Shown: positions 11,801 through 25,300, counted from the first letter of the stretch. The stretch is DNA of 64,000 nt from Cloeon dipterum (GCF_949628265.1 NC_088786.1:11098001-11162000); one strand, 5' to 3'. Notes: a model not told the origin generated them from the letters alone. Translations and numbers: made by a program.

Positions 11801-12702
11801 CATTCCTCTGAAGAATTTCAAAGAATGGTGTGAGTCGAAGGAGCTGACAAATATGAGGAGGAAAAGACTGAAGACCTCATTGAGGGATGTTTGTTTCCAT
11901 GATGGTAATTTTTGCTGCAAATAATATCAATCAGGAGATTTAATCCAATGCATGGGTTTTCAGGATTTCCAAGTGAAGCTGTAGTTAACGCATACATTCA
12001 TCCCCAAGTCAGTGAGGCCAAAGACAGATTCAGCTGGAGCAAGCCAGACATTGAAGGACTGATTAAGTTCACAGCTGTAAAGTTCGGTTGGAGCAAGACA
12101 CATGCCGAAAGTGTGTTAGATCCAGTGATCAAGCGAATGGCGGAGACTAAGGTACTGCGTATTTTTCTTCATTATTCCAAAGCTGAATTTGCCAACTTCA
12201 GGTGCAAGGACGGTTGGATTCCTTCATCACTGTCACAGGTCCAAGTAAGGATCTGGATTTGGTAGTGAGCGCTAGAGTTAGAAATGCCATTAATCAGCTC
12301 AACGGCTTTGCCTCTGTCAGTGAAGTTAATGTAGATGAACCTCAGCCTTCAACTTCAAAAGAGGCAACACCTGCTGCACCAGTAGAAAAAAAGAAACCAA
12401 AGTCCCAGAAAACAGCAGCCAGCCCTTCAAAGTTGAACGAATTTAAGAGTCAGTTGATGAAAAAGCCCAGAGCAGCGCCTATCTTGAAGCCAACGGCTGA
12501 AAAACCAGCAAAGAAAACGAATGTACCCAAGAAAGAACTGATACCCCAAAGAGAGAAGGACAAGGATTCCGCACTGCAGAGCAAACTGAAGGCCATTGAA
12601 ATTTTTCGCAAGAGAAAAATTGACCCGGTTGTGAAGCCTAAGCGGCCAAAGAGACTAGTCGCCAAGGACAACTACCTCTCTGAAAGCAGTGACAGTGACT
12701 GA
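8842..12702 (+). CDS. ERCC5: XPG/ERCC5 3' flap-type endonuclease of nucleotide excision repair
   Basis: Thirteen exons: 8842-8929, 8984-9159, 9216-9346, 9400-9503, 9558-9721, 9773-9990, 10045-10258, 10315-11166, 11224-11416, 11476-11595, 11647-11904, 11964-12151, 12202-12702. The product is 1,068 residues. The N-nuclease begins [14 protein letters not shown], with metal-binding Asp at D30 (AIDVSMWL) and D77 (VFDGG), the same numbers as human XPG. A long acidic, Ser/Glu-rich spacer (about 90-650, mostly the 852-nt exon 8) separates it from the I-region. That region carries E698/E700 (APMEAEAQ), D719/D721 (TDDSDIW) and the H3[26 protein letters not shown] (exon 13) resembles a PCNA-interacting box, and the Lys-rich tail resembles nuclear localisation signals. 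XPG makes the 3' incision in NER (Drosophila mus201) and works with TFIIH. All catalytic residues are intact. Confidence 0.96.
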
Positions 12703-12953
12703 ATTCAGTGATTTTATTAATTTATTAAATATTGGCAATTTCAATGTTTGAATTAAAGATGAAACTCTTTTGTTGCAAATATTATATATTTTTATATTTC
12801 AAATATTGTACAAAATCTTGAGCTGTTAAATTATAGAATACAAGCATTATACAGCTCAAAATAGAATACATGTCGAGTAGATATTTATTTAGTTGTTACA
12901 TAATGGTTGGTGCACTCTTAAGGCTACTAAATGAAATATTGATAAATTGATAG
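12703..12953. other. Convergent 3' ends of XPG and the Hasp-like gene
   Basis: 251 bp of AT-rich 3'UTR shared by the two converging genes. A minus-strand AATAAA at 12889-12884 suits the Hasp-like gene. On the plus strand only ATTAAA-type variants (around 12725 and 12753) are seen for XPG. Confidence 0.5.
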
Positions 12954-15900
12954 CTAACCAGATCTTGAGGAACAAGTTGGTATTGACGATGACCACTTGC
13001 CATTCCGCAGACACCTCAGCATAGGGGCACCCTTCAGCTCCATGTTGTCTTCGCAAGTGAAAGTAATGGTTTCACCTATCTTGTAGTAGAACTTGACGGA
13101 AGACATTCTCCCGTTAATGGCAGTCCCTGGGTATGAACACGCTTGCACGCCTACAATCAAATCGTTTTGAGAGTTGGCACTTAGTTGGCATAAGCATGGG
13201 TTAGTTCTAATTTGTGCTTTTGATAAGGAAAATGTGTTTTGAGAGAAGACAAGATGCCCAAAACTTACATTTTGGGACAGTGCCTGACCACCTGCCGGTT
13301 TCTTGGCACGCAATTATGGGTTGGCCCTCCATCATAAATTCTGGGTTACAATTAAACTGGACTAAATCACCAGCTTTGTAAACACCATGACCCTGAATAT
13401 AGCCGTTCTCCGGAGTTTCAGGAGGTTCGCATTGCACCTCTGAAACATTGGACCATGCACTCTTGAGAAGACACATTCATAGATTGGAGGCTTGTACCCA
13501 CAGGTTAAGAGAATAGAGAAGGGTTTAAGAGAAAGAGTTTTTAAATCACACTCGCACACAAGTCGGAAGACCGGAAGAGAGCTTACCACTGCATTCTGGG
13601 AATGGGCCCGACCACTCTCCAGAGGAAAGGCATTTTGATTCGTGGTTGCCCATGATGCCGAAGCCCTGAGCGCAGCTGAACACTGCCTTCCCACCAACCT
13701 CTCTGCTGAGGATCGTTACCCTCAGGTTTGGGTCGTGTCCAATGGAAATGTCTCCGCATTCAATACCTGTTAATATAGTAGCGATAGAGAAAATTTTGAA
13801 AGACAAATATATCATACTTTCGCACACGGGCACAGGGGCACTCCAGTTTCCAGATGGCAGACAAGTAATTTCTTCGTGTCCAATTAGAACACTGCCATTC
13901 AAGCATGTGAAGAGGACTCTTGAGTTCATTCTTGTGTTTTGAGACGAAATGGTCATTCCTTGGCGGGGAGCCAGCATTGGACAATGCACACCTAACGACC
14001 CACACAATTAGTTATTCAGAAAAAGGAGTTTAATTGGTTTCTAACGATTAACGACAATTTCCACTGAGTGAGTGTGTCGAGTTGGAGTTACACAAGTGAA
14101 CGAGCCAGAGTCATCCTTCGTCGCGTGCAAAATACTGAGTCTGTACTCAAGTTGAGAATCTCGGCCAGTGTCTTCAGTCCAGCCCTCTGGATATTTTCTG
14201 AGCAAAGATGATCTTAAATACAATGAGGTGATGCCAAAACTCTAAGATACCGATAGTTGTGGCTAACAGTCCATTTGGGCGTTCCAAATCTCCTGATCCA
14301 GAGACATTCCATGTGCAAAATTGTGCCTGGGTACACGATGAGCCGACCATCGTTGCTTTGAGCAATTGGTCCAAGCTGGTGTCTGAATAAAATCGTAGGT
14401 GGTTTCTCCACTAAAATGATGAAATTGTCAAAAGTGGAAAATAAATTGTACAACTGAGAAAATTGCTTACAAGCATATTCATTTTCTTGGTTTAACCCAA
14501 AGCAAACAGGCTTTTGGCCATCCCACTCTCCATTTTCACACTTTCGATGCTTGGAGCCAACCATAGAGTACTTCCCTATGTCAGAGCATCTTGCCACCTA
14601 AGAATATAAGTTAATAAATATGCAGCTGCGAGTAGACCAATAAAAAATTCACCAGCTCCGAACCAGGAGGAAACTCCACAACCTCGTCAGAAATTATTTG
14701 ATCGTTGAAGAAGTAAATCAAGTTTGGCTCAGTGTTTCTGAAAACGCATGAATGGTTCTGCATGTTTACTTCTTCAACCAGTTCCTCCAGTGAAGCACAA
14801 CTGAGCGATCTGCCAATCCAGCCACCATCCTCGCAACTTATCTTCCAAGTTGTCTTTTCGCCCATGATTGATGCGATGCAATCGAACGTGACTTCTGTGC
14901 CGTCAGGGAAGCTCTTGTCTCCATCAGCAATTGGTGAACCATCTTTGTACAACAAGGAGCCCTGAACCCTGGCTGGAGGGCCACAAGGCTGGCCTTTTGA
15001 TCGAGAGATGCCGGGCACAACAGCTCCTATCGCGCCTAAAATCAGATAAGCAACCAAGTTTATTTGATTAATTTAGATATTTATTTTTAAGGCCCAAATT
15101 AAAAGAACACAAGATGATATCTTCTCACCTGCCACTCCAAGCACTGCTAAGTCACCCGAGGTTCTAGTTATTCCCGTTCCTGAAGAGGCAAAATTACCTA
15201 CAGACCCTTTTATTCGACACGATGGAGGCGCTGGCAAGAGTTCTCCATTAGAACACTCGATAGATGACTGAGGACTGCGCGTGTATTCAGGTTCACATTG
15301 GTAGTGAATTTTGGCGCCATGGGCTATGGTTAATCCTCCTCTGTAGCCGGACAAATATTGGCCATTCTTGAAATGCGGAAGGCGACAAGGCGCTGAAAGT
15401 AATCAAGGGCAATAAGCTAATCAATCAGAATTCATGTAAGACTTGCAAGGGTGGCAGCTGGGGAAGTTGTTGTCAGTCCAGTTGCCATGAAGGCAGTAAA
15501 GCTCAGCCGGTCCTTGTATGTTGTAGCCGCGGTTGCAACCCAGTAAAATCGTGTGGTTGGTTTTTATTTCAGAGTTTTCAGTCACAATATTGCCGTTCAA
15601 CGTGTATCTGCCAGAAGTTATCGCAGGTACGTGACAGTTCACTGTAGTCACATCGCATGTATCAGTTATAACCAATAATTTGTTAAAAAGTTTACTAAAT
15701 TACTTATGACACAGTCAGGTTTGATAGGTTTCCAGTTGCCTCTGATGCACTTGGCAGTCCGGTTTCCTAGAGTTGGGCTATAGCCGCCGTTGCATTCAAG
15801 TCGGACCACTGCCCCCAGACTGTTGGAGACATTAGCGTCACTGCCTGGCTTGAGCAACTGAAGTTCGATGAATGGTTCAACTGGTAACGCCTCGCAAGTA

Positions 15901-18900
15901 GCTTAAGGGTCAAATTAAAATATAGTTGAACGCGTTTTCATAGATATAACCCACTAACCCTTTTTCCCTTTTTCAATATTCTTTCTGTTCTTGTTCTGTC
16001 TGCCAGTCCCACCACTTTTGTTCCTGTTACGCTTCCTCTGTTTGTCAATAGAGGTGACGGTTTTTGTCGCAACGGCCTTTGAATGTGCCTGGGCTCCTTG
16101 CATCAAATTTCTCCAGTCACTTGGCCCATAATCCGTGAACTCTGGGATGCCTTGAAGTGCAACAGCAGCTTCGTAGTCATCGCTCATGTATTCGTGAGAA
16201 AATTCCACGATCTTATCTTCTGTGGACGTCTCATTTTTCTTGTACTCCTTCTCAACTTCCTCAACACTTTCCTTTTTCACTTCTCTGTTCCACCTCAGGC
16301 GGGGATGCTGGCCAGGGACACACCTGAGTTTTGTATGAGATTAGGATTCGCAAAATCAAAGCTGATAAACCTTGGCAGTTCTTTTGGACTCCACTGGCCT
16401 CCAACACAAGTGGCTCCTGGTGGTCCCTCCGAAAGCACGTAACCTCGGTCGCAGTCATACATGATTTGTTTGTTGTTGGTCACTTTCCTGACGTACGGGC
16501 GGTAGTCATACAATCCCATATTCCCAACTAACATCACCTTGCCATTTTCGATATATCCGGGGAATGGACAGTACACTGAAACCAAAAATTTAAAATTAAA
16601 TGTCCTGTTAAAGAATAGAAATAGTGGCAGCAACCCTCTGTGCAGATAGGCACATCTCCAGTCCAGTTTCCATAGTTGCAAATTGAAAGACTGTTGCCCT
16701 TCAAGGAGTAGCCATCTTTGCACTTGTAGCGCGCCTTCATATTATGATCGGTCTTTGGCGCGATAACCATTCCGTTTCTTGGAGCTTTAGGCAGCTGCTT
16801 GCACCTGGCTGGAAATAATATTGAACATATAGTTCACAAAAGAGTCAAAACGCTGACGAAAATCAGCCAGCACAGTAATGTTTTAATTACCTGGTTCACA
16901 TCTTGGAATGTGAGTCCAAGTGCCATTGTTACAAGTTACAGCTGATGAATATGGCACAAACTCGTGATGGGGTTCACATTCCACCTCCAAGCGGTAGCCA
17001 TGCGGCACGACCGGACCCTGAGTGATGTTGCGGTGAACTCGGCCTTTGTGCACATTTGGAATAACGCAAGGGCCTGGAAAATAATTATTGTTTGTATATG
17101 CGAGTATTATATTTTTTGCACTTAAAATTGGATGAGTTAGCATTGAGATAAAAAAGTATTAAAAAATAAATCTAGCTTACCAAGACACTTTGGAAGTGGA
17201 TATCTCCAAGTACCATCCATTTGGCAGACCGTCGAGGAGTTTCCCTCGAGGACCATGCCTTCTCTGCATCGGAAGATGATTGATGCGCCTAACATAGTGC
17301 CACCCTCGATTCCTTCGAGCCAGCCGTTGTATAAGTGGCCAGGGTGGCCGCAATTCACCTCTAAAATGATCAAGATTCAGTCCGCATTACTTTAATCAGG
17401 CAGACTATGCTAACCAGAAGCTTAGCAAATTTACAAAAACTGGAAAAGAAATGAAGAGACTCACCTGTCAAGCAATTTCCTGAGGTGCATTTAACAGTTT
17501 TAGTTGGAGGCAGGCACTTGGTCTTATCGATATCTTCTGGTTTGCATAGCTGCACCTCTGCATTCGGAGTGTGAAATGCTTTTAATTAAAGAGAATCGCA
17601 CGCACAAGCAGAAAACTCACGTTTGCAGGAGGGCACCTCTCCAGACCACTGCCTGTCTGGGCCGCAGCGGCGCGACGAGTCTCCGATCAGTCGGAATCCT
17701 TGCTTACACTCGTAACTGACTACCGAGTTGTACGCGCAAGATGTGTAAATGGCTTTGCCGTTGCTTGGATTCTCAGGCGTCGGACATTGCACCGCTGGTG
17801 AACAAGAAAAACATGGGGTACCTTCAGTGAAAGGGTCCCTTTAAGAACCGCCCACTTGTCCAATTGCGCAGGCAATGCATTTTGCTTTTTTAATGCTCTG
17901 CACCTGCTTCAGGTCAATTTCCAAGAGAGGTGGCCGAAAGGAAAAAGAAGCTATACTTACGCACGCAGTTTGGCACCTCTTTTGGGTACCAACTTCCGTC
18001 ATTCTGGCAAACCCTCTCAGGGCGTCCTCCTTGCAGTTCATAACCAACAGCACAATGGTACGAAATTCGGCACCCATATGTGAAGCAGTCGCCCTCGATC
18101 CAGCCATGCTCCGTGCCTAGTGGCGGGCCGCACGTTCTTGCTGCGTTTTTTGTGAACAATTAACCAGAAAATTCAACATGCTGATTTAAAATCTTACGTT
18201 CACAAGTTATGTCAGGCCCGTACCAAGTCGCAGAGTTTGTGTTTGCGTCTAAAGCAAGGCACTTGGCGTGCGGAAAACCTGTTGTGGCATAGCCTGGCTG
18301 ACAGTGGTACTGCAGGGTGGTGTCCACAGCAAAGGACAGTTGGTCGATGGGGGCCGTGTGTCGAGCAAACTCGATTTTAGGCGCCTCGCCACAAAATGCT
18401 GGAGTCCGGCAAAAAATTATTTGAACATGCCTTTTACTAAATGAAGTTTTTGCAAAGTTTAGTACCGGACTCTTTTGTACAAATTGGCGCATCTCCAGAC
18501 CACTGTCCATCAGCCTGGCACGATCGATCTTGGAGGCCCACCAAGTTCCAGCCCTCCTGGCAAGTGTAGATGGCCTTCTCGCCAAAGAGCCTGCCTGTGA
18601 TGCGGACAAAGCCCATCGAAGGTGGGCCTACCAAGTCACACTCCCTGTCTGGTTTGATGCAAGACATGCCGCAAGCGCCATCGCACAGGCATTTCTTCTT
18701 TTTGCTCTTGCAATCCTCGTCTGATGAACATTTGCGTAGGCATTTTTGGTTCTGGATTAGCAAAAGATGAGCATAATATGCGTCCTCTACTCGAAAAGTG
18801 TTTAAATCTAACATAAAGCTCAGCCTGTTCTTCATCCCGAGGACATAATGACGACGGAGAGTTCCTTGGATTTTTATATATTCGGGGTTCGTCTGCTTCC

Positions 18901-19573
18901 TGGCTCACATCCTCCTCGTCTGAATTGATAATCTGGCTACTGACCTTATCAGCGAGGGTTTCTGCAAATTCCAGCCTATTAAATTACAACTTTCCCTCTT
19001 TGCCACCAAGCGCGTGGCTTGTTCGTAAGTTTAAAATTATTTCACGGTAATTTTGTGCAGGATATAGCTCTTGACAATGATTAAATTGACATATGATTTA
19101 TTGGGTTTAGTTAGAGACTATGCGGGACAAACGGTTAAGGAAATATTCCGCCGACAAAGCGCGCGCGGCAGGGTTACGAGAGATGCTGCGATTATCCCAT
19201 TGTACGCTTCTTCTGCTGTACGCCAATGAAACATCACCATTAATACGAAGGTCAGAGAATACTTTTTAATGAGTGATCAAATGGAAGGATCTATCTATTC
19301 CTCTTACATAAGCATCGCAATCAAAGACTTAACTAGAAGTCAATCCGGCCCATCTAAAATTCCTCCTTTTATCTGCATATAATAATCCACTTCTGAAATG
19401 CTCAATCGCGGCGAAAGACCCAAATCTTTCAACACAATTGAGACTCTGACAGCACGCGGGGCAAGGAGAGTTGCTCTCTGCACTCCAAGTAGAATAATGA
19501 ATAATGGCTAATTACCTGTAACGCTTAGCAGGCAGAGAGTGACAATCAATGGTAACAGTAAGATCTGCTTCAT
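12954..19573 (-). CDS. hasp: Secreted WAP + multi-CCP (sushi) + Ig protein, Hasp/Hig-like synaptic matrix protein
   Basis: I traced 23 exons on the minus strand: 19573-19516, 18961-18813, 18751-18466, 18398-18198, 18140-17961, 17794-17621, 17557-17465, 17360-17181, 17073-16891, 16808-16635, 16575-16371, 16323-15959, 15901-15704, 15641-15447, 15392-15129, 15035-14653, 14597-14471, 14410-14251, 14197-14046, 13991-13818, 13766-13587, 13439-13269, 13150-12954. They sum to 1,482 residues in frame, mostly phase-1 one-domain exons. Order: signal peptide (MKQILLLPLIVTLCLLSVT); acidic stretch; an 8-Cys WAP core (about 59-102); CCP1-4; a 4-Cys mini-exon; CCP5-8; an acidic then polybasic linker (about 628-749); CCP9-13; an Ig domain (about 1138-1242, HMECLW and SGSFTC cysteines); CCP14-17. 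No C-terminal membrane anchor is seen. WAP, Ig and CCP together match Drosophila Hasp, which anchors Hikaru genki in synaptic clefts. The family assignment is firm; orthology to hasp is likely. Confidence 0.85.
15393..15446 (-). other. GC-AG intron in the Hasp-like gene
   Basis: Between the CCP10 and CCP11 exons no GT donor gives the right phase. The intron fits as GCAAGT...TTTCAG (54 nt), using the standard GC-donor consensus. It restores phase 1 and the Cys-Pro pattern of both CCP modules, and the full gene then sums to a multiple of three. Confidence 0.75.
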
Positions 19574-22320
19574 TGTCTGCTATGAGACATGCCTCCGATA
19601 CGCATACTGCTGCTTGTGAGAAAACTCAAGTACAGCGAGAACCGTTGTGGCGGCAGCTCCCCTAAAGCGAATCTCTTTCTCTCTCTCTCTTTGGGTTCCC
19701 CTTGCCATTCAATACAGGGAGATTTTCATCACGCGCTTTTGGTTCCATTAACAAGGGACTTCAATTTATGCTCTTGCAACAGTAGGGGTCACACATAGCA
19801 CGCCGCACACAAACACTGCTCATCAGCCTATGATAAAGATACCCTGTTCAAGAAAGGGATATCAAGAGATTTCTAACGAATGAAATTCGCGTGATGTGTC
19901 TACGATTTTTGTCCTGTTTATTCTTGATTTTAGCATATAAGAATAAATAATTTAGTAAAAAATATTGCTTTAAGCAATTTGAAGTAGCAGTCATCCAATG
20001 ACATCACAGTGACAGTGACTGGGCCGCAGCATCATTGTCTATCAACGGGCCTTACCTAGGCAGGAACACGTCCAGCGTGAATGCACACGATACAAAAAGG
20101 AGGCCTCTCGCGCGAGCCGTTCATCTCAGCTGTCCAAATTGGCTTCTATAGTCAGTCCCACTGCAAAATATTATCCGCATTAATTACCGTAATGCGGATA
20201 TCCTGAGACAGATACAAAGAAACTTTGCAAAATTCTTTAACAGCGAATATATTGAGATCAATTGGTGGAAAACAAAGATATTCAAATTCTCAAAAAATCC
20301 AAGACAATGATTAAGAGCGCATCACAAATTGCAATATGTATAGAAATAGGATTCAAATAAGAAAATTCGACTACAATATAGTAATATATATATGGTTATA
20401 TTATATGTATAAAATAGATAAGTTGTGTAAAAACGAATCCTGCAAAAATTATTTTATATATATGATCGGCAAATAATGAAGCATATATTTGTATGTATAT
20501 ATATTGAGTGAAGAGTATTTTAACGAATAAGCAATACTACTTAAATCACCTCTGTCGTCAGTTGGGGCAAAATCTTGAGTGAGAGGAAACGAGCTGGACT
20601 CCCAAGGCATTTCCTGTGATGCTGCTTTGAAAATCGCTGACAATTTATGTTCATTGCATTTCTATTTCAAAAAAACGTTTTCACCTTCATTTACTTTTGA
20701 GTAAGGTGCATGATTGACGGAATGAGAGAAAGGAAAAATCATGGACCAATATTCTAATATGTTAATAGGCAGATTTATCGGCACTGTGAGTCTTTCGATT
20801 TGCTAAATACCATAAGGCGGAAGGGATTGAAAGCAAGCAGCTAGAACAAAGTAATTCAAAACGATACCAGGTGAACGTGATAGTGAACTCAACAACTCCA
20901 TGACAGTAAAAGTCGCCCATTGAAAATTGTAAAGCAACATGTAATAATTTCGACAAATGCCTTTCAACCGTTTAGTGCTGCAAAGAAAAGTCGTAAAAAT
21001 AATAAACATAAGAAGCTGCTCCAGACAAGTTTTACGATCTATAAAGTAAAATGTCCACAGGAAAATCAGGTTAATCCAAAAGGATCAAAGTGAGGCCAAG
21101 GTGACTTACCTTTTTCAAAAAGTCAAACTGACATTCACCTTTAAAAAGCAATGGAATTTACTAAAATACTGATTTGTTATGTGTTTTTGGAGTTCAATTT
21201 GCACACGGTAAATTTTAAACAAAGGGAAATAATCTGTTATGTAAAAATTACGTGCGAGATAATTTGACTCCATCTGGAAAGAACATCACATGGCTAAGTT
21301 CCACAATAAGCAATAATAACACAGTGTAAATGCATTTTCAAACGATTTTCATATATTTATCAGTTGAACCTAAGCATGTATTACAATTTTACCTATCTGC
21401 TTGTTTACACAAATTGAATCGATAATGATCATAATGTTATCGAAGCATCGCATTATAGAAATCCACAGTGAAGAGTTTTGTTAGAAGTGCTACACATGAA
21501 CCGAGAAAACGGGCGCAACAAACAGTTACTTGTTTGTTTGCAACAAAATTAAGAGGCAGTACAAAATGCCTCGCAGGCTGTGAATAGCTTTACCACTTCT
21601 TTTTGTCCCGCTGCAAACATTCATTCACACTACTCATGGTCACTTGTTGGGCTTGAAAATGGTGATTAGTGTTCCCCAGAGACACAAGGAAAATAACTCG
21701 TTAAATTATTTGCAACGTTTTGCAAGATTCATGTTAATTAAAATGTGTTGAAAGTTTTCTCATCATCATCATCATCATTATCGTCGCACACATGAATTAT
21801 ATAGTTTATATTGTGGTCTAAATGTACGTAAGTTCACCATAACGGCATATATAGCGATTATATATGTGCACGCAACAGTAGAGCATGAAACCTGCCATTA
21901 ACCAAAAATATCGCAACACCAAAGAAATAATCGATAGTAATTATAATTACGAAATATTAAAAGCAATGACCATATTATATCGAGACGATAAATTTATGAT
22001 TGCTGACAATCAAACTCCATTCCAGTTTCAGACGGTAGAATTCTGGTTTGTTCTGAAAAAGCAAAATTAAGTTACACACTATCAAGACAACATTGTGAAT
22101 GCGTGAATTTAATCGGGCACGCCATGTAATGAGATAAAAAGTGATATAAATCACCATCGTAATAAATCCCTGAAAGATTTTTGTCACAAATGCACGCATA
22201 CACAAGTGAGTGGAGTATTAAATATTTGGACTGATTTCTCACATAAGGACGAAATTAAAATCATACCAAGAAACCAATGCAGCACTGGTCCAAAGAGGAA
22301 AAACTACCCTCAACTTACTT
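19574..22320. other. Intergenic region, Hasp-like promoter to Psi 3' end
   Basis: About 2.7 kb without a supportable gene. The left part upstream of the Hasp-like start (19574-20200) has a short (CT)n run near 19678-19690 and is the likely promoter. The remainder is AT-rich with TATA-type runs around 20380-20510 and a (CAT)n run at about 21764-21778. The part just left of 22321 should be the Psi 3'UTR. I see no tRNA, known miRNA or transposon. Confidence 0.5.
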
Positions 22321-25300
22321 TTAGTTATCTGGTCCTTGTGGCTGACCTCCACCGTAGCCACCATATGCAGGGTAGCCGCCATATGACTGGTTTGGCATCC
22401 CAGAGGGCGGCTGACCTTGGCCGCCGTAGTAGTTCGAGTAGCCGTATTGGTAAGCCTGACCTCCGGGCATCTGCGCACCAGACGGAGGTCCAGTGGGCGT
22501 TGCACCAGGTGGCGGAACCTGACCAGCCTCCTGAGAATTTAAATTCAACAGCGAAATGAAAAATTTGTTAGAGACGCTTGCACAATATCATCTCAATTAA
22601 AAGGAGGGACCTGTGGTATGCTCACTTTCGTCACTCATGTCTCGCGTCCGTCATGAGGAAAAACACGACTTCTGAATATGTCTTGAGATAATCCTATTAA
22701 ATTCTAACAGAAAATCCGCTTTGAAATGGACAGCCTGCACTCAAGCACGCCTTAGGATATGTCGATTCAATTCACGTTTCATCATTGCCTATTTTTTTAA
22801 TAATATAATTTTAAAGACTCCTTTAATGCCAGCTAAAATAACTAAATACTTTTCAACAATTTCGCGCATTTAACGCATTCTAGTCTTTAATTTGCATGAA
22901 ACACAATTGTAAAATGTGCATAGATACTCAATCTATAATATTTTATTTCAATTTAAGATTTTTTCGTATATTGGTACCGCGGCCACTGTGCCTCAAGCCT
23001 AAACCTGCCTACATACGTAACAAAAGGTATTCAAATAAAAAAGGAACATCATTCGACCTCGTGAGTTTATTTTCTTTGATTTTCATTAGGTAAACATTAG
23101 ACCAGTGTACAAAGCTAAACAAAAATTTCAATCAAATAGATTGTTTTATCTGACTTATGCTCTTCGGCTAGTGAAAGTATTGGTGGAAATCACAAATCTG
23201 CCTAACAGCTAGCCTAGACTGCTCTGATCTGCCCAATGACAAGGTTTGATTTCTAGCTTGCTCATGGAAAAATGAGTATCTAGCACAAAATTACTTTCCC
23301 CGAGAATTCTATTTTTCTGATCCTGGCTCATAGCTACATACCTTGGCCTTCATTTGAGCTTCGATGGCTTCGGCCTCCTTAACTTTGCCAATAGACCTAT
23401 AATATTCAGCCCACTGCATACTGTAGTCAGGCTGGCCATTTGTTGGCACAGCTTGAGGCGGTGCCTGCTGAGGAGCCATTGCCGGAGTGGCCGCGGTAGG
23501 TGGCATGGTCTGGTCAATAACAAGTCCCTCCTTAGAATGGAAATCATAGAGTGAAGAAGCCACTTTTCCGATCGGCACTTCTATCAGGGCCGATCAGACG
23601 ATTCAGCAGGTCTGAATCTAGATTATACCTTTTGAGCCTTCGCCTGCTGCTCTATCATCTCTGCCTCACGGATCATGCCCAGCGAACGGTAGTACTCAGC
23701 CCATTGCATACTGTAGTCTGGCTGGCCTGTCTGCGGGTTGATTTGCACGCTGTTTGGGTCTCCCTGACCGCTGTTTTGCCACTGCTGGTAGCCGCCACCC
23801 CAGCCGCCCTGATTGAACTGCTGCTGTTGTCTGATAAAATTGAGATTTTATAGTTAAAATCAAATGCAAAAAGCAGAAGAGTGAGAGTTCTTACCCTCCA
23901 ACAGGGTACTGAGTAGATGGGGGAGGTCCTCCACTAAGGACAGTTGGAGGCTGAAATTAGATTAGAGAGATTATTAACTCGTTAAAATACAAACACTGAA
24001 TTTATATTCATGTTACTAAAGTTCTAATATTACAGGAGGTTCAAGAATTTATGGAATTAATTTGTGGTGATTCTTTATATTACTTTGAAATATAACTCCA
24101 GACGTTTCACAAGTTCCAGAATATTTGATTCAGATTACCTCATACTATATTGACTTTAATCATTTATTTTAATTAAGTGACAAAAAATTACTGTTCCCAT
24201 TAATTGATTTAAAAATGTACTGTAAATTAAAAAAATAAAGATGAACTCAATTTCATTCTGATTAAATGTGCACAGCAATTAATAAAACTCAAAATAAACT
24301 CCATATCATGACTTGAAGTTTCAACACTAAATTAAAAGATATCTAGTTGAATTAGTGAAATAAATTTGAGAAGCAGTTGAGTTGCTAAACTTGTTGTGTT
24401 TCAATCTTCTGATCCCTACTCCTACAAATTGAAAGACTCACCACTCCAATTTTGTCCGTCATCATCCTTTTGGCGTTCTCAATCTGATCAGCACTACCCT
24501 TGACGATGAAAAGCTTCTCATTAGGGTTGGGAGGGGGTCGACGGTCAAGCTCGCAGTGGGCACCTGTCTGGTGGTTGATTTGCTTAATGGTTTCACCACC
24601 TCGGCCGATGATGATGCCGCACTTGTTAGCGGGAACAGAGAGCGTGATTTCATGTTTATCCATCTGGCCAGGGCCACCGCCACGCCTGTCCCAGTTGTTT
24701 CCAAATCCATTGCGGTCACCTGGGCCACCATTCTCCCTGCCGCCTGGTTTTCCTCTTCCTCTGCCTCCATCATTGTCCCTTCTCTGAAAGGCATAAAATA
24801 CATTAAAAATACTGAAGCCTCATTAAACGCAAGAAAGCTCACCGAGACGCTATCAATCAACTCTTCTATCCTCTGCTTGGCCTCTGCGACCTGGCTAGGG
24901 GAGCCAGACAGAATGCAGCGACGCTCGCCTGGTCCTTCATCTCTGCCTTGATGGAACTGAACTCTTGCACCGGTTTCGCTCTGGATTTTCTTGATCATGT
25001 CCCCCCCTTTGCCAATGACAACACCAACGGCTGCTTTGGGGACAGCAACCTAGAGTTGTTAAATTGATTAATATGTGACAAAAACATCAATTATTATTAG
25101 TGGTAAATAGTTTAATTGATTGGCTGAGATTAATTAGATATAAAATTTTATAATTCATGTCACTTACAAACTGTTGATATATAGTTGTCGCAATTACGGA
25201 AGGGTTTCAATAAGTTTTATATTTAATTAAGAGGGACGTCTTACCTCAGTTTGGTCACCTCCACCGCCACCTCCTCCGCCAAAGCCGCCTGGTCCTCCTC

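Noticed and set aside
15180-15205. Possible 18-nt mini-intron (GTAATT...TTCAG) inside the CCP11 exon
   Set aside because: Far below the minimum intron length, and the uninterrupted reading frame is open and in phase.
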